Below, piece after piece: positions 54,501-61,563 of a DNA stretch of 64,000 nucleotides; position 1 is the first letter of the stretch, and each line of letters starts with the position of its first letter. Source of the stretch: Aliivibrio_A kagoshimensis (lineage in GTDB: Bacteria; Pseudomonadota; Gammaproteobacteria; Enterobacterales; Vibrionaceae); the NCBI RefSeq assembly GCF_050337105.1, contig NZ_JAKJSQ010000012.1:10279-74278 (forward strand). Direction: 5' to 3'. A program made the translations under genes and the position numbers. Under the pieces are notes generated by a model. That model saw only the letters and a list, made by a program, of their open reading frames with translations. It made no database searches and was not told the origin of the DNA.

Positions 54501-55492
54501 GCTTTTGGTTTACCACCGATGCCCGTTGCGCCTTCATCGCGGATTTCACCACCAGATCCTGTTGATGCGCCCGGCCAAGGAGAGATAGCGGTTGGGTGGT
54601 TATGAGTTTCCACTTTCATCAAGATGTGTGCTTGCTCTTGATGGTAATTGTATTCACGAGTTTCTGGATCAGGGAAGAAGCGACCAACCTCTGAACCTGT
54701 CATTACTGCCGCGTTATCTTTATAGGCGGACAATACATTCTCAGGGTGCAGCTCAAAGGTGTTTTTGATCATCTTAAACAGAGACTTCTCTTGTTTAATA
54801 CCATCAATGGTCCAGTCAGCATTGAATATCTTATGACGGCAATGCTCTGAGTTCGCTTGAGCAAACATCATGAGTTCGATGTCAGTTGGGTTACGTCCTA
54901 GCTTCTCAGTAAAGCTCTCTAGCAAGTAATCAATTTCATCTTCAGCCAGTGCTAAGCCTAAAGTGACGTTTGCCTCTTCCAGTGCTTTTCGACCACCATT
55001 CAGCAGATCAACATCAGCGACGGGGGCAGGTTGTGCCACTGCAAACAGCGCATTAACAAGCTCAAAGTCGTTAAGGACGATCTCCATCATACGATCGTGC
55101 AAGATGGCTTTTAACTCAAGAGTTTGAACATCAGACAGTGGCGTACTGCTCTCAATATAATAAGCCGTGCCACGCTCTAAACGTTTGATAGAAGAGAGAC
55201 CACAGTTGTTGGCGATGTCAGTCGCTTTTGAAGACCATGGAGAGATCGTTCCTGGACGAGGCGTCACGAGAACCAGCAGCCCTTCAGGGTCATGCTCTTG
55301 GATGGTAGGGCCGTAAGTCAGTAGCTTATTAAGCTTCTCTTGCTCAGACTCAGTAAGCTCAGTAGACAGATCCGCAAAGTGCATAAACTCGGCATAGATG
55401 TTTGTTACAGGCAGGCTTAGTTCTCGGCAAAGCTCTAATAGCTTATTAACACGAAACTCTGAAAGTGCGGCTGAACCACGCAATATTTTCAT
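51596..55492 (-). CDS. purL: Phosphoribosylformylglycinamidine synthase
   Basis: 1298 residues from ATG 55492 (MKILRGSAALSEFR); the frame runs seven codons further up but this is the family's start. The large PurL form: N-terminal domain, FGAM synthase domain (KVETHNHPTAISPWPGASTGSGGEIRDEGATG) and a C-terminal glutamine amidotransferase with the catalytic Cys in SLGVCNGCQML. It makes FGAM in purine synthesis. A nearly perfect PurR box lies upstream. Confidence 0.97.
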   Translation of the reverse strand: MKILRGSAALSEFRVNKLLELCRELSLPVTNIYAEFMHFADLSTELTESEQEKLNKLLTYGPTIQEHDPEGLLVLVTPRPGTISPWSSKATDIANNCGLSSIKRLERGTAYYIESSTPLSDVQTLELKAILHDRMMEIVLNDFELVNALFAVAQPAPVADVDLLNGGRKALEEANVTLGLALAEDEIDYLLESFTEKLGRNPTDIELMMFAQANSEHCRHKIFNADWTIDGIKQEKSLFKMIKNTFELHPENVLSAYKDNAAVMTGSEVGRFFPDPETREYNYHQEQAHILMKVETHNHPTAISPWPGASTGSGGEIRDEGATGIGGKPKAGLVGFSVSNLKIPNFVQPWETDFGKPGRIVTALDIMLEGPLGGAAFNNEFGRPNLLGYFRTYEERVNSHNGEEVRGYHKPIMIAGGMGNIRDEHVQKREIPVGASLIVLGGPAMNIGLGGGAASSMASGQSAENLDFASVQRENPEMERRCQEVIDRCWQMGDDNPIAFIHDVGAGGISNALPELVDDGERGGIFNLRDVPNDEPGMSPLEIWCNESQERYVMAVADKDMPAFEAICKRERAPYAIVGKATEERNLKLEDAHFDNTPIDMPMDILLGKTPKMTRDVVTLKASNPAIDRSNITIDDAVERVLRLPTVAEKTFLITIGDRTVTGLVARDQMVGPWQVPVANCAVTAGSYDTYHGEAMSMGERTPVALLDFGASARLAVGEAITNIAATNIGDIKRIKLSANWMSPAGHPGEDAGLYEAVKAVGEELCPALGLTIPVGKDSMSMKTKWSENGEEKEVTSPLSLVITAFGRVEDVRKTITPQLRTNKGDSSLVLIDLGNGKNRLGATALAQVYKQLGDKPADVDNAEQLKGFYDGLQQLVAEDKLMAYHDKGDGGLFVTLAEMAFAGHCGVKANIDALGEDTLAVLFNEELGAVIQVADSELESVLATLSDHGLATCSHVIGAVEASDQFIITSGEETVIDKSRIELRVIWAETTHKMQSLRDNTECADQEHAAKSDNSDPGLNVKLSYDINEDIAAPYIATGAKPKMAILREQGVNSHVEMAAAFDRAGFEATDIHMSDILTGNAVLEDYKGLVACGGFSYGDVLGAGEGWAKSVLFNEQARDQFEGFFKREETFSLGVCNGCQMLSNLRELIPGAEYWPRFVRNESERFEARFSLVEIQENDSVFFKGMAGSRMPIAVSHGEGRMEVRDAEHLAAIEQSGTVAMRYVDNLGNPTQQYPNNPNGSPNAITGLTTADGRVTIMMPHPERVFRAVANSWHPEEWNEDSPWMRMFRNARVNIG

Positions 55493-55590
55493 GTACTTAC
55501 GTCTCTTTGGCAATTGATTAAAGATGATATTGACGTATTTTCATCGAATTCATAAAAATACGTCAATGCCACCTCGAGGATTGCGGGCGT

Positions 55591-55596
55591 AGTATA
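55591..55596 (-). promoter_or_regulatory. Candidate -10 element of purL
   Basis: TATACT on the minus strand, about 100 bases upstream of the purL start and 30 bases downstream of the PurR box. The -35 element is not clear. A plausible promoter only. Confidence 0.45.
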
Positions 55597-55625
55597 AGGG
55601 AAATTAGATCGATTCGTAACCTCTA

Positions 55626-55641
55626 ACGCAACCGTTTGCGT
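55626..55641 (-). promoter_or_regulatory. PurR operator upstream of purL
   Basis: ACGCAACCGTTTGCGT differs from the PurR consensus ACGCAAACGTTTGCGT at one position and is palindromic except there. It lies 134-149 bases upstream of the purL start. With the glyA site it indicates a PurR regulon. Confidence 0.85.
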
Positions 55642-55768
55642 TATTTTTTTATTTTTTTTTAATTACTCTTTGAAATCATGATTTATATTATTTTATCTCC
55701 GGTTTTTTTGCTCCTGACAGCCTGCTTTGGTATAAATACCCTCTACCGTAGCCACATGAGCGTCTCTT

Positions 55769-57274
55769 TTGATTCGAAATCAACTAAAAATAAAATATAA
55801 GTCTTTATTTTTAATTACTTTATTTAGCATTGTCCTTACTGGCTGTCAGATTGATTCTGAACCTAAATCCAAACTGGATGAGATAAGAGAACGTGGTGTA
55901 TTGCGTGTTGGTACCTTAAATAATCAACTCTCCTACTACATAGGTACCGAGGGGCCAACCGGTCTCGATTATGATTTAGCCAAACTGTTTGCTGAACAGC
56001 TCAACGTAAAACTAGAGATGAAACCTGCTTACAGTTTCTCTGGTTTGTTTCCCGCATTAGAGCGTGATGAAGTGGATATTATTGCGGCAAATCTTACGGT
56101 CACTCCAAACCGTTTGAAACGCTTTCGCTCTGGCCCTGTCTACTATTATGTCAGCCAACAACTGGTGTATAAAAAAGGAGAGTGGCGCCCAAGAAACATC
56201 AAAAACCTAATTGAACAAGAGAATCACCTGACCATTCCGAAACACTCCAGCTTTGAATCAACCTTATTCAGCTTAAAGAGTGACAATCCGGATTTAGAGT
56301 GGCAAACCAATGCTAACTTAGGCGTGACGGAACTATTAAAATTGGTTGCAGAGGGCAAACTCGATTACACCATCGCTGACTCTGTTCAAGTGGCACTGAG
56401 CCAACGTATACACCCTGAAATTGCAGTGGCATTTGAGTTGACTGAAGATCAACCTATCGCTTGGTATCTCAATAAATCAAACAACGAAAGTTTACTCGGC
56501 ATCATGATCGAATTTTTCGGCGATCTAAAACAGTCTGGTGAGCTAGTTAAGCTAGAAGAGAAGTATTTTGGTCATGTTGAGACCTTTGATTACGTGGATA
56601 CTCGTGCCTTTATTCGTGCGATAGACAGTAAACTTGATCGCTGGGAGCCCCTATTTAAGAAGTATGCGGGTGAGTTTGACTGGCGCTTGTTGGCCGCACT
56701 CTCCTATCAAGAGTCCCACTGGCGCCCTAATGCGACCTCGCCAACAGGTGTACGTGGCATGATGATGTTGACCAAACCAACAGCGGCTTCTGTCGGTGTT
56801 AGAAACCGTTTAGACCCTGAACAGAGCATCCAAGGCGGCTCAAAATACCTAAGTAAAATTGTAAGGCGTGTTCCTGACTCGATTGAGAGCCATGAGAAGA
56901 TCTGGTTTGCTTTGGCCTCTTACAATGTCGGTTTCGGACACATGATGGATGCAAGGCGGTTAACCCAAAGACAGGGGGCAGATCCAGATTCGTGGGGAGA
57001 CGTCAAAGAGCGCCTGCCTCTGCTACGTCAAAAGAAATACTACAGTAAATCACGCTACGGTTTTGCCCGTGGCGATGAAGCCAAAAAATACGTAGAAAAC
57101 ATCCGCCGTTACTACCAATCGATAGTGGGTTATGAGTTAGAAAAATATAATGATGAGTTGGAAAAAGTTGACATCAATGTTGATAACTTAACCACCATCA
57201 ATGTCACTATCGATGATATTGAAACACCAGAAAAAGCGGTTTCTGCCGCTGCTGACATATCGAGTGATGAGTAA
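55769..57274 (+). CDS. mltF: Membrane-bound lytic murein transglycosylase F
   Basis: 501 residues: a lipoprotein-like signal (IVLTGC, Cys26), a solute-binding-3-type domain (about 38-265) and a C-terminal SLT domain with catalytic Glu315 in ALSYQESHWRPNATSPTGVRGMM. It cleaves peptidoglycan and makes anhydromuropeptides, which AmpG (ampG, this window) imports. The start is a TTG at 55769, since an in-frame stop lies at 55757 and no ATG precedes the signal peptide. It is divergent from purL. Confidence 0.92.
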   Translation: MIRNQLKIKYKSLFLITLFSIVLTGCQIDSEPKSKLDEIRERGVLRVGTLNNQLSYYIGTEGPTGLDYDLAKLFAEQLNVKLEMKPAYSFSGLFPALERDEVDIIAANLTVTPNRLKRFRSGPVYYYVSQQLVYKKGEWRPRNIKNLIEQENHLTIPKHSSFESTLFSLKSDNPDLEWQTNANLGVTELLKLVAEGKLDYTIADSVQVALSQRIHPEIAVAFELTEDQPIAWYLNKSNNESLLGIMIEFFGDLKQSGELVKLEEKYFGHVETFDYVDTRAFIRAIDSKLDRWEPLFKKYAGEFDWRLLAALSYQESHWRPNATSPTGVRGMMMLTKPTAASVGVRNRLDPEQSIQGGSKYLSKIVRRVPDSIESHEKIWFALASYNVGFGHMMDARRLTQRQGADPDSWGDVKERLPLLRQKKYYSKSRYGFARGDEAKKYVENIRRYYQSIVGYELEKYNDELEKVDINVDNLTTINVTIDDIETPEKAVSAAADISSDE

Positions 57275-57280
57275 TATAAG

Positions 57281-57307
57281 GTAATTGGCCTATCGTAGGC
57301 CAATTAC
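57281..57307. repeat. 12-bp perfect hairpin after mltF
   Basis: GTAATTGGCCTA / TAGGCCAATTAC with a TCG loop, 6 bases after the mltF stop. The sequence after it (TGCCCCTCC) has no T run, so it is not a standard terminator. The rest of 57308-57671 is non-coding, with no feature I can name before the small gene. Confidence 0.6.
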
Positions 57308-57686
57308 TGCCCCTCCTGCCTTCCTCGGCATTTGGATCATGATGTTCTTTTCGCTTACTGCTTAGCTGAAATCTTAAAAAATCGAAGAATATAAAAGAGT
57401 TGGAACTTTTTTTTCTACCTCTGGTCTTAAACACGTACCCTGTAATATCTCTCAGTATTTGCGACATTGCTCATATTATCGACACGATAATTGAGATCCT
57501 TATCACTTAAGGCGATTCATAAATCAGTAACAATGAAAGGATATAACAGAGAGGTTTCCTGATTCTTATGGCTGTAATCAGTTGTTTTCAGAAAAGAATA
57601 AACCAGAAGGAAGCCACAATTGGCTAATTTATCGTAAACAGGTAATTTAGATTGGAATAGAACTAACGAATAAAGGAGGCATATTG

Positions 57687-57827
57687 ATGCTTTCAAGAAA
57701 AAGAACCGGTGCACATAAGAAAATGTCTACCACCAGAAGAAAACGCATGTTAACCAATAACCACAAAAAAACACTCAATCGCCACCGCGCATATATGATG
57801 ACAGCACTGGACGATATCGAAGAGTAA
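57687..57827 (+). CDS. 46-residue highly basic small protein, unknown function
   Basis: An ATG at 57687 with a nearly ideal Shine-Dalgarno (AAAGGAGG, 57672-57679) opens a 46-codon frame to TAA at 57825. The first ~35 residues are rich in Arg, Lys and His (RKRTGAHKKM, TTRRKRMLTNNHKK, NRHR), and the last few are acidic (DDIEE). No domain is recognised; the charge suggests nucleic-acid binding. It is near the tadA stop and convergent with it. It is not known to me; the ribosome-binding site is the main support. Confidence 0.65.
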   Translation: MLSRKRTGAHKKMSTTRRKRMLTNNHKKTLNRHRAYMMTALDDIEE

Positions 57828-57854
57828 CCATCACCCGATAGGCAAACATTGATG

Positions 57855-58418
57855 TTAAGACTGTTTGCCTTTACCACCCTCCTCCGCTCTCATTAATCGC
57901 TTCAACTCCTTTTTTTCTACCCTTCTACGCTTAAAGAACGCCTGCAATTGAAAACGACACTCATCAGCCAGTAACCCTGCAGAGGCTTGTACGACATGGT
58001 AAACCCCTTCACCGTCTAACAGATTAATAACCGAACCCGCAGCGCCCGTTTTTTGATCGCTAGCACCGTAAATCACTTTGCCAACTCGGCTCTGCACCAT
58101 GGCACCTGCACACATAGGGCAAGGCTCTAAGGTGACATACAAGGTAGTATCTAACAGACGGTAGTTCTCTAATACTTGACCCGCTTGCTTGATGGCCATC
58201 ATTTCAGCGTGCGCCGTCGCATCATGCTGACCAATGGATCGGTTCCAACCCTCGCCGATAATTTGGTCATTCAATACCAGCACTGCGCCTACGGGAACCT
58301 CTCCTTCAGACTCGGCTACAGCTGCCAATTCTAGGGCTCTTCGCATATAGCGTACATCTTTATCAGTAAAAAGATCATCGTAGGCCAAATAGTCTTCTTT
58401 GGGGGTGGATTCTGTCAT
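57855..58418 (-). CDS. tadA: tRNA-specific adenosine deaminase
   Basis: 187 residues from ATG 58418 (MTESTPKEDYLAYDD); the frame extends 23 codons further without a better start. Zinc-deaminase motifs: TAHAEMMAIKQ and PCPMCAGAM. It converts A34 to inosine in tRNA-Arg(ACG). The C terminus carries a Lys/Arg-rich tail (FKRRRVEKKELKRLMR), as in many TadA proteins. It is convergent with the small basic gene. Confidence 0.94.
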   Translation of the reverse strand: MTESTPKEDYLAYDDLFTDKDVRYMRRALELAAVAESEGEVPVGAVLVLNDQIIGEGWNRSIGQHDATAHAEMMAIKQAGQVLENYRLLDTTLYVTLEPCPMCAGAMVQSRVGKVIYGASDQKTGAAGSVINLLDGEGVYHVVQASAGLLADECRFQLQAFFKRRRVEKKELKRLMRAEEGGKGKQS

Positions 58419-58526
58419 TTTTATCACACTTTTTTCGCGTATTTTATCGCACGGTTTGAATCGCAATAGTATAAAGCTTAAGTTCACTCATGAGCAACTG
58501 CCGAATCTCCTTCAAAAAAGTAGCCA

Positions 58527-58554
58527 TAAAAAAGGGAGCCATCACAGCTCCCTT
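58527..58554 (-). terminator. Intrinsic terminator of tnaA
   Basis: Minus strand: AAGGGAGC / GCTCCCTT stem (58532-58554) followed by T (A run at 58527-58533 on the plus strand). It is 22 bases after the tnaA stop; there is no tnaB permease gene downstream. Confidence 0.8.
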
Positions 58555-58575
58555 AGTCACTCTCTCTTAATTGGC

Positions 58576-59982
58576 TTACACCTCTTCTAAACGCGCGGTA
58601 AAGTGACGCAATACCGTTGGTTCGTAGGTTAAACGCAGCCCTTTCACTGTGTGTACGTTGTCTAGCACATCTTTAAAAGCATCAACAATGTAGTCACAGT
58701 GTGATTTGGTGATGGTCATGCGAGGTATGGTCAGACGCAGTAGCTCCATTGGGGCTTGGATCTGTACGCCATCTCGGTCACGACCTAGTAGAAGAGAACC
58801 GATCTCAACCGCACGAATGCCGCCAAGTTCATACAACTTACACGCCAAGGCATGGGCTGGGAACTGATCACCAGGAATGTGTGGCAATAGACGTCCTGCA
58901 TCCACAAACACCGCGTGCCCACCTGCGGTCTGACAAGGAACCCCTGCTTTTTCAAGCTCATTCGCCAAGTAGGCAATTTGACTGATACGGTAAGCTAAGT
59001 AGTCTTGATCTTGCCCGTCATACAACCCACGAGCCAGCTCTTCAATCGCTTGACCCGACAGGCCGCCATAAGTAGGGAAGCCTTCCATCGGCACACAACG
59101 AGAGCGACACTCAGTAAACTCATCTAAATAAGTATCGTCCTTCACACACAACAGACCGCCAATGCGCACCATGGCATCTTTTTTCGCTGACATGGCCAGC
59201 ATATCTGAGTATTTGTACATCTCTTTAATGATTGCAGCAATCGTCCAATCTTGGAAACCCTCTTCACGCTGTTGAATAAAGTAGGCATTTTCACAAAAAC
59301 GTGCCGAATCCATCAATACCGGGATATCGAATCGCTGCGCCACTTCATATACCGCTTTCAAGTTGGCCATAGAGACAGGCTGACCACCGGCGGAGTTATT
59401 AGTAATAGTCGAGATGATGGTGTAGACATTTTCAGGGCCGTGCTCTTCAATCACCGCTTCAAGTTTAGCGATATCAAAGTTACCTTTAAATGGGTGGAAT
59501 ACATTGGTATCCATACACTCATCAATCACCACGTTCACCGCTTGTGCGCCGTTCAGTTGCGTGTGACCTTGGGTGGTGTCAAAGTGCCAGTTAGAAATAG
59601 AGACAGGCGCTGTCATCCCTTTTTCACGTTTGCGCTTCTCAATAAGCGTAGGAATGATCAACTGCTCTGCGCCACGCCCTTGGTGGGTTGGCATAGTGTA
59701 CTTATAGCCGAAGATATCAGTAACCGCATCGGCCAATTTGTAGTAAGACTTAGAGCCTGCGTAGGCTTCATCACCCAGCATTCCCGCTGACAACATGGTA
59801 TTGGTGATGGCGCCGGTGCCTGAATCAGTCAATAGATCAATAAACACATCGTCAGATCGTAGTGAGAATGGGTTCATGCCCGATGCTTTGATCGCCGCTT
59901 GACGCTCTTCAAGTGTTCTTAACACAATTGGCTCAACAACGCGGATACGGAATGGTTCTGGTAGGTGTTTAATATTGCTCAT
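58576..59982 (-). CDS. tnaA: Tryptophanase
   Basis: 468 residues, close to E. coli TnaA (471). The PLP lysine is in LAMSAKKDAMVRIGG; NSAGGQPVSMANL and PTHQGRGAEQ are typical. The C-terminal LRHFTARL carries the TnaA histidine; tyrosine phenol-lyase has Phe there, so it is the tryptophan enzyme. It makes indole, pyruvate and ammonia. A TnaC-like leader peptide gene lies 74 bases upstream; no tnaB follows. Confidence 0.95.
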   Translation of the reverse strand: MSNIKHLPEPFRIRVVEPIVLRTLEERQAAIKASGMNPFSLRSDDVFIDLLTDSGTGAITNTMLSAGMLGDEAYAGSKSYYKLADAVTDIFGYKYTMPTHQGRGAEQLIIPTLIEKRKREKGMTAPVSISNWHFDTTQGHTQLNGAQAVNVVIDECMDTNVFHPFKGNFDIAKLEAVIEEHGPENVYTIISTITNNSAGGQPVSMANLKAVYEVAQRFDIPVLMDSARFCENAYFIQQREEGFQDWTIAAIIKEMYKYSDMLAMSAKKDAMVRIGGLLCVKDDTYLDEFTECRSRCVPMEGFPTYGGLSGQAIEELARGLYDGQDQDYLAYRISQIAYLANELEKAGVPCQTAGGHAVFVDAGRLLPHIPGDQFPAHALACKLYELGGIRAVEIGSLLLGRDRDGVQIQAPMELLRLTIPRMTITKSHCDYIVDAFKDVLDNVHTVKGLRLTYEPTVLRHFTARLEEV

Positions 59983-60056
59983 AATAGTGCCTTTTTTGTT
60001 GTGCTAAATTGCACAGAAAATTCATTAAAAATTAGGGTGTAACGAAACCGCTGATC

Positions 60057-60155
60057 TTAATGAATCGGCAAATAATGAGTCAGTTTGTAATCTTCAATGT
60101 ACCAAGGCGACAAGATCGGCATGGCAGAAGATTCCCAATATTGAGGTAGTGTCAC
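60057..60155 (-). CDS. tnaC: TnaC-type tryptophan-sensing leader peptide
   Basis: A 32-codon frame starting with GTG at 60155, with GAGGA (60163-60167) 7 bases upstream. In the C-terminal half it reads W-Y-I-E-D-Y-K-L-T-H-Y-L-P-I-H. The spacing W-x3-D-x-K-x5-P equals that of E. coli TnaC Trp12, Asp16, Lys18 and Pro24, the residues needed for tryptophan-dependent ribosome stalling. Two residues (Ile, His) follow the Pro, then TAA. An internal ATG at 60122 is an alternative start. The stop is 74 bases before tnaA. By analogy, Trp-induced stalling would prevent premature termination. Confidence 0.75.
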   Translation of the reverse strand: MTLPQYWESSAMPILSPWYIEDYKLTHYLPIH

Positions 60156-60480
60156 GCTATATTCCTCGATGAAAATACAATAACGCTAATAATAAGAGTA
60201 GAACAACAGAGCGATAGAGACACTGTTTTCTAGAAGGTACAGCTGCGCGGAAGCGCTTCGATGGGGGTTATTCGAAGTTTAGTTGGAATGAGAGCCTGTG
60301 ATCCAAATTATACCAAGCTGACAGAGTCGACTCAGATTTGGATGCGGTGTTGTGGTGCATAGTCTTCCCTATACCAATGGCCCCAAACCCGTTGGGTACC
60401 TACTGAAGCCACATCATTATACAGTTTCACTTATTTATAAATGAGCAGAGTGAATAACTGTGACCTAATTATCAGTCGTG
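60156..60480. promoter_or_regulatory. Promoter and leader region of tna
   Basis: 325 bases upstream of tnaC on the minus strand. TATAAT-like -10 elements occur at 60307-60312 and 60416-60421. A TGTGA-N6-TATCA site at 60459-60474 resembles a weak CRP box; tna is CRP-activated in E. coli. A hairpin formed by ATCCAAAT (60301-60308) and ATTTGGAT (60336-60343) encloses GAGTCGACTC. The transcription start cannot be fixed from sequence. Confidence 0.45.
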
Positions 60481-61350
60481 CTACGCCAGCTTCTCAGCGA
60501 GAAAATCCACCAGCATGCGAACCTTTGGAGATAAGTGGCGATTATTTGGATAGAGCGCCCATATTCCCTCTCTCTCTTCTTGAAAGGCAGACAACAGATC
60601 AATCAATTGACCCGATTCCAAGTAACTCTGCACGTAATAATCGGGCAGCTGAACGATGCCAATGCCCTTTAATGCCGCATCGGTTAGCGCTTTGCCACTG
60701 TTACTATGAATGCTGCCCTTTATACGAATACTCCGCTCTTTTCCCGACTCGATAAAGCGCCAGTAATCTTTGGCGCCAATCAGGCAGTTGTGTTGACGCA
60801 GCTCCGACAGCGTATAGGGCTCACCATAGCGCTCAATATAGTCTGGTGAGGCGCAAACATGGATGCGACGTGATGAGAGGCGTTTGGCCATCATTGAGGA
60901 GTCGTGCAAGCGGCCAAGACGAATCGCCAAGTCGAAACCTTGTTCAACCAGATCAAACTGTTGATTGCTCAGTTGAAAGTGCAGCTCAAGTTGCGGGTGT
61001 TTCTCCATAAACTGATTCAGTAACGGTGCGATCTGCTGCTCGCCATAGGTGACCGGTGCGGTAATCTTTATTTTACCTTGCGGAGTGCTTTGCAAGTTAC
61101 TCACCGCTCGTTCGGCTTGCTCTAACCCATCTAACACTTGGCGACAGTGTTGATAATAGGTCTGCCCTGCTTCAGTCACAGAGACTCGTCGCGTAGTGCG
61201 GTTAAGCAGTTTAATGGCCAAGCGGTCTTCTAATGCGGACACTTTACGGCTGATCTGAGCCACCGAGGTATCCAGCTTTTTAGCCGCTGCGGTAAAACTC
61301 TCTGTTTCTGCCACTGAGACAAACTCCGATACCCCTTCCCAGTTCGCCAT
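60481..61350 (-). CDS. LysR-family regulator
   Basis: 289 residues from ATG 61350 (MANWEGVSEFVSVAETESF); 17 further in-frame codons upstream lack support. HTH: SFTAAAKKLDTSVAQISRKVSALEDRLAIKLLNRTTRRVSVTEAG; a substrate-binding domain follows. It is divergent from frmA, with 213 bases between, so it probably controls the formaldehyde genes. This pairing with frmA-fghA is seen in other proteobacteria; the inducer is not predictable from sequence. Confidence 0.9.
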   Translation of the reverse strand: MANWEGVSEFVSVAETESFTAAAKKLDTSVAQISRKVSALEDRLAIKLLNRTTRRVSVTEAGQTYYQHCRQVLDGLEQAERAVSNLQSTPQGKIKITAPVTYGEQQIAPLLNQFMEKHPQLELHFQLSNQQFDLVEQGFDLAIRLGRLHDSSMMAKRLSSRRIHVCASPDYIERYGEPYTLSELRQHNCLIGAKDYWRFIESGKERSIRIKGSIHSNSGKALTDAALKGIGIVQLPDYYVQSYLESGQLIDLLSAFQEEREGIWALYPNNRHLSPKVRMLVDFLAEKLA

Positions 61351-61563
61351 CTTATCTACCTTATCGCCTATTATTACATGTGTGTAAAAATCATTTACCA
61401 TTTACCCTGATTATCATCATTTAAAAAACAAATACAATACATCCCATCAAATAGCTCTTATAAAAAAGACATAGCGAGTTCATCATTAACTGCCACACTC
61501 ACTATGACTAAATTGAAGTACCGAGCAGACGCTGGGTATTTAACACTCAATAAAGGAAATCAC

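Noticed and set aside
57207..57714. Minus-strand open frames in the mltF-tadA interval
   Set aside because: They lack ribosome-binding sites, overlap mltF or the small basic gene, and show no recognisable composition; the plus-strand small gene is better supported.
58576..59982. Tyrosine phenol-lyase
   Set aside because: The family's C-terminal residues (LRHFTARL) and the upstream TnaC-like leader favour tryptophanase.
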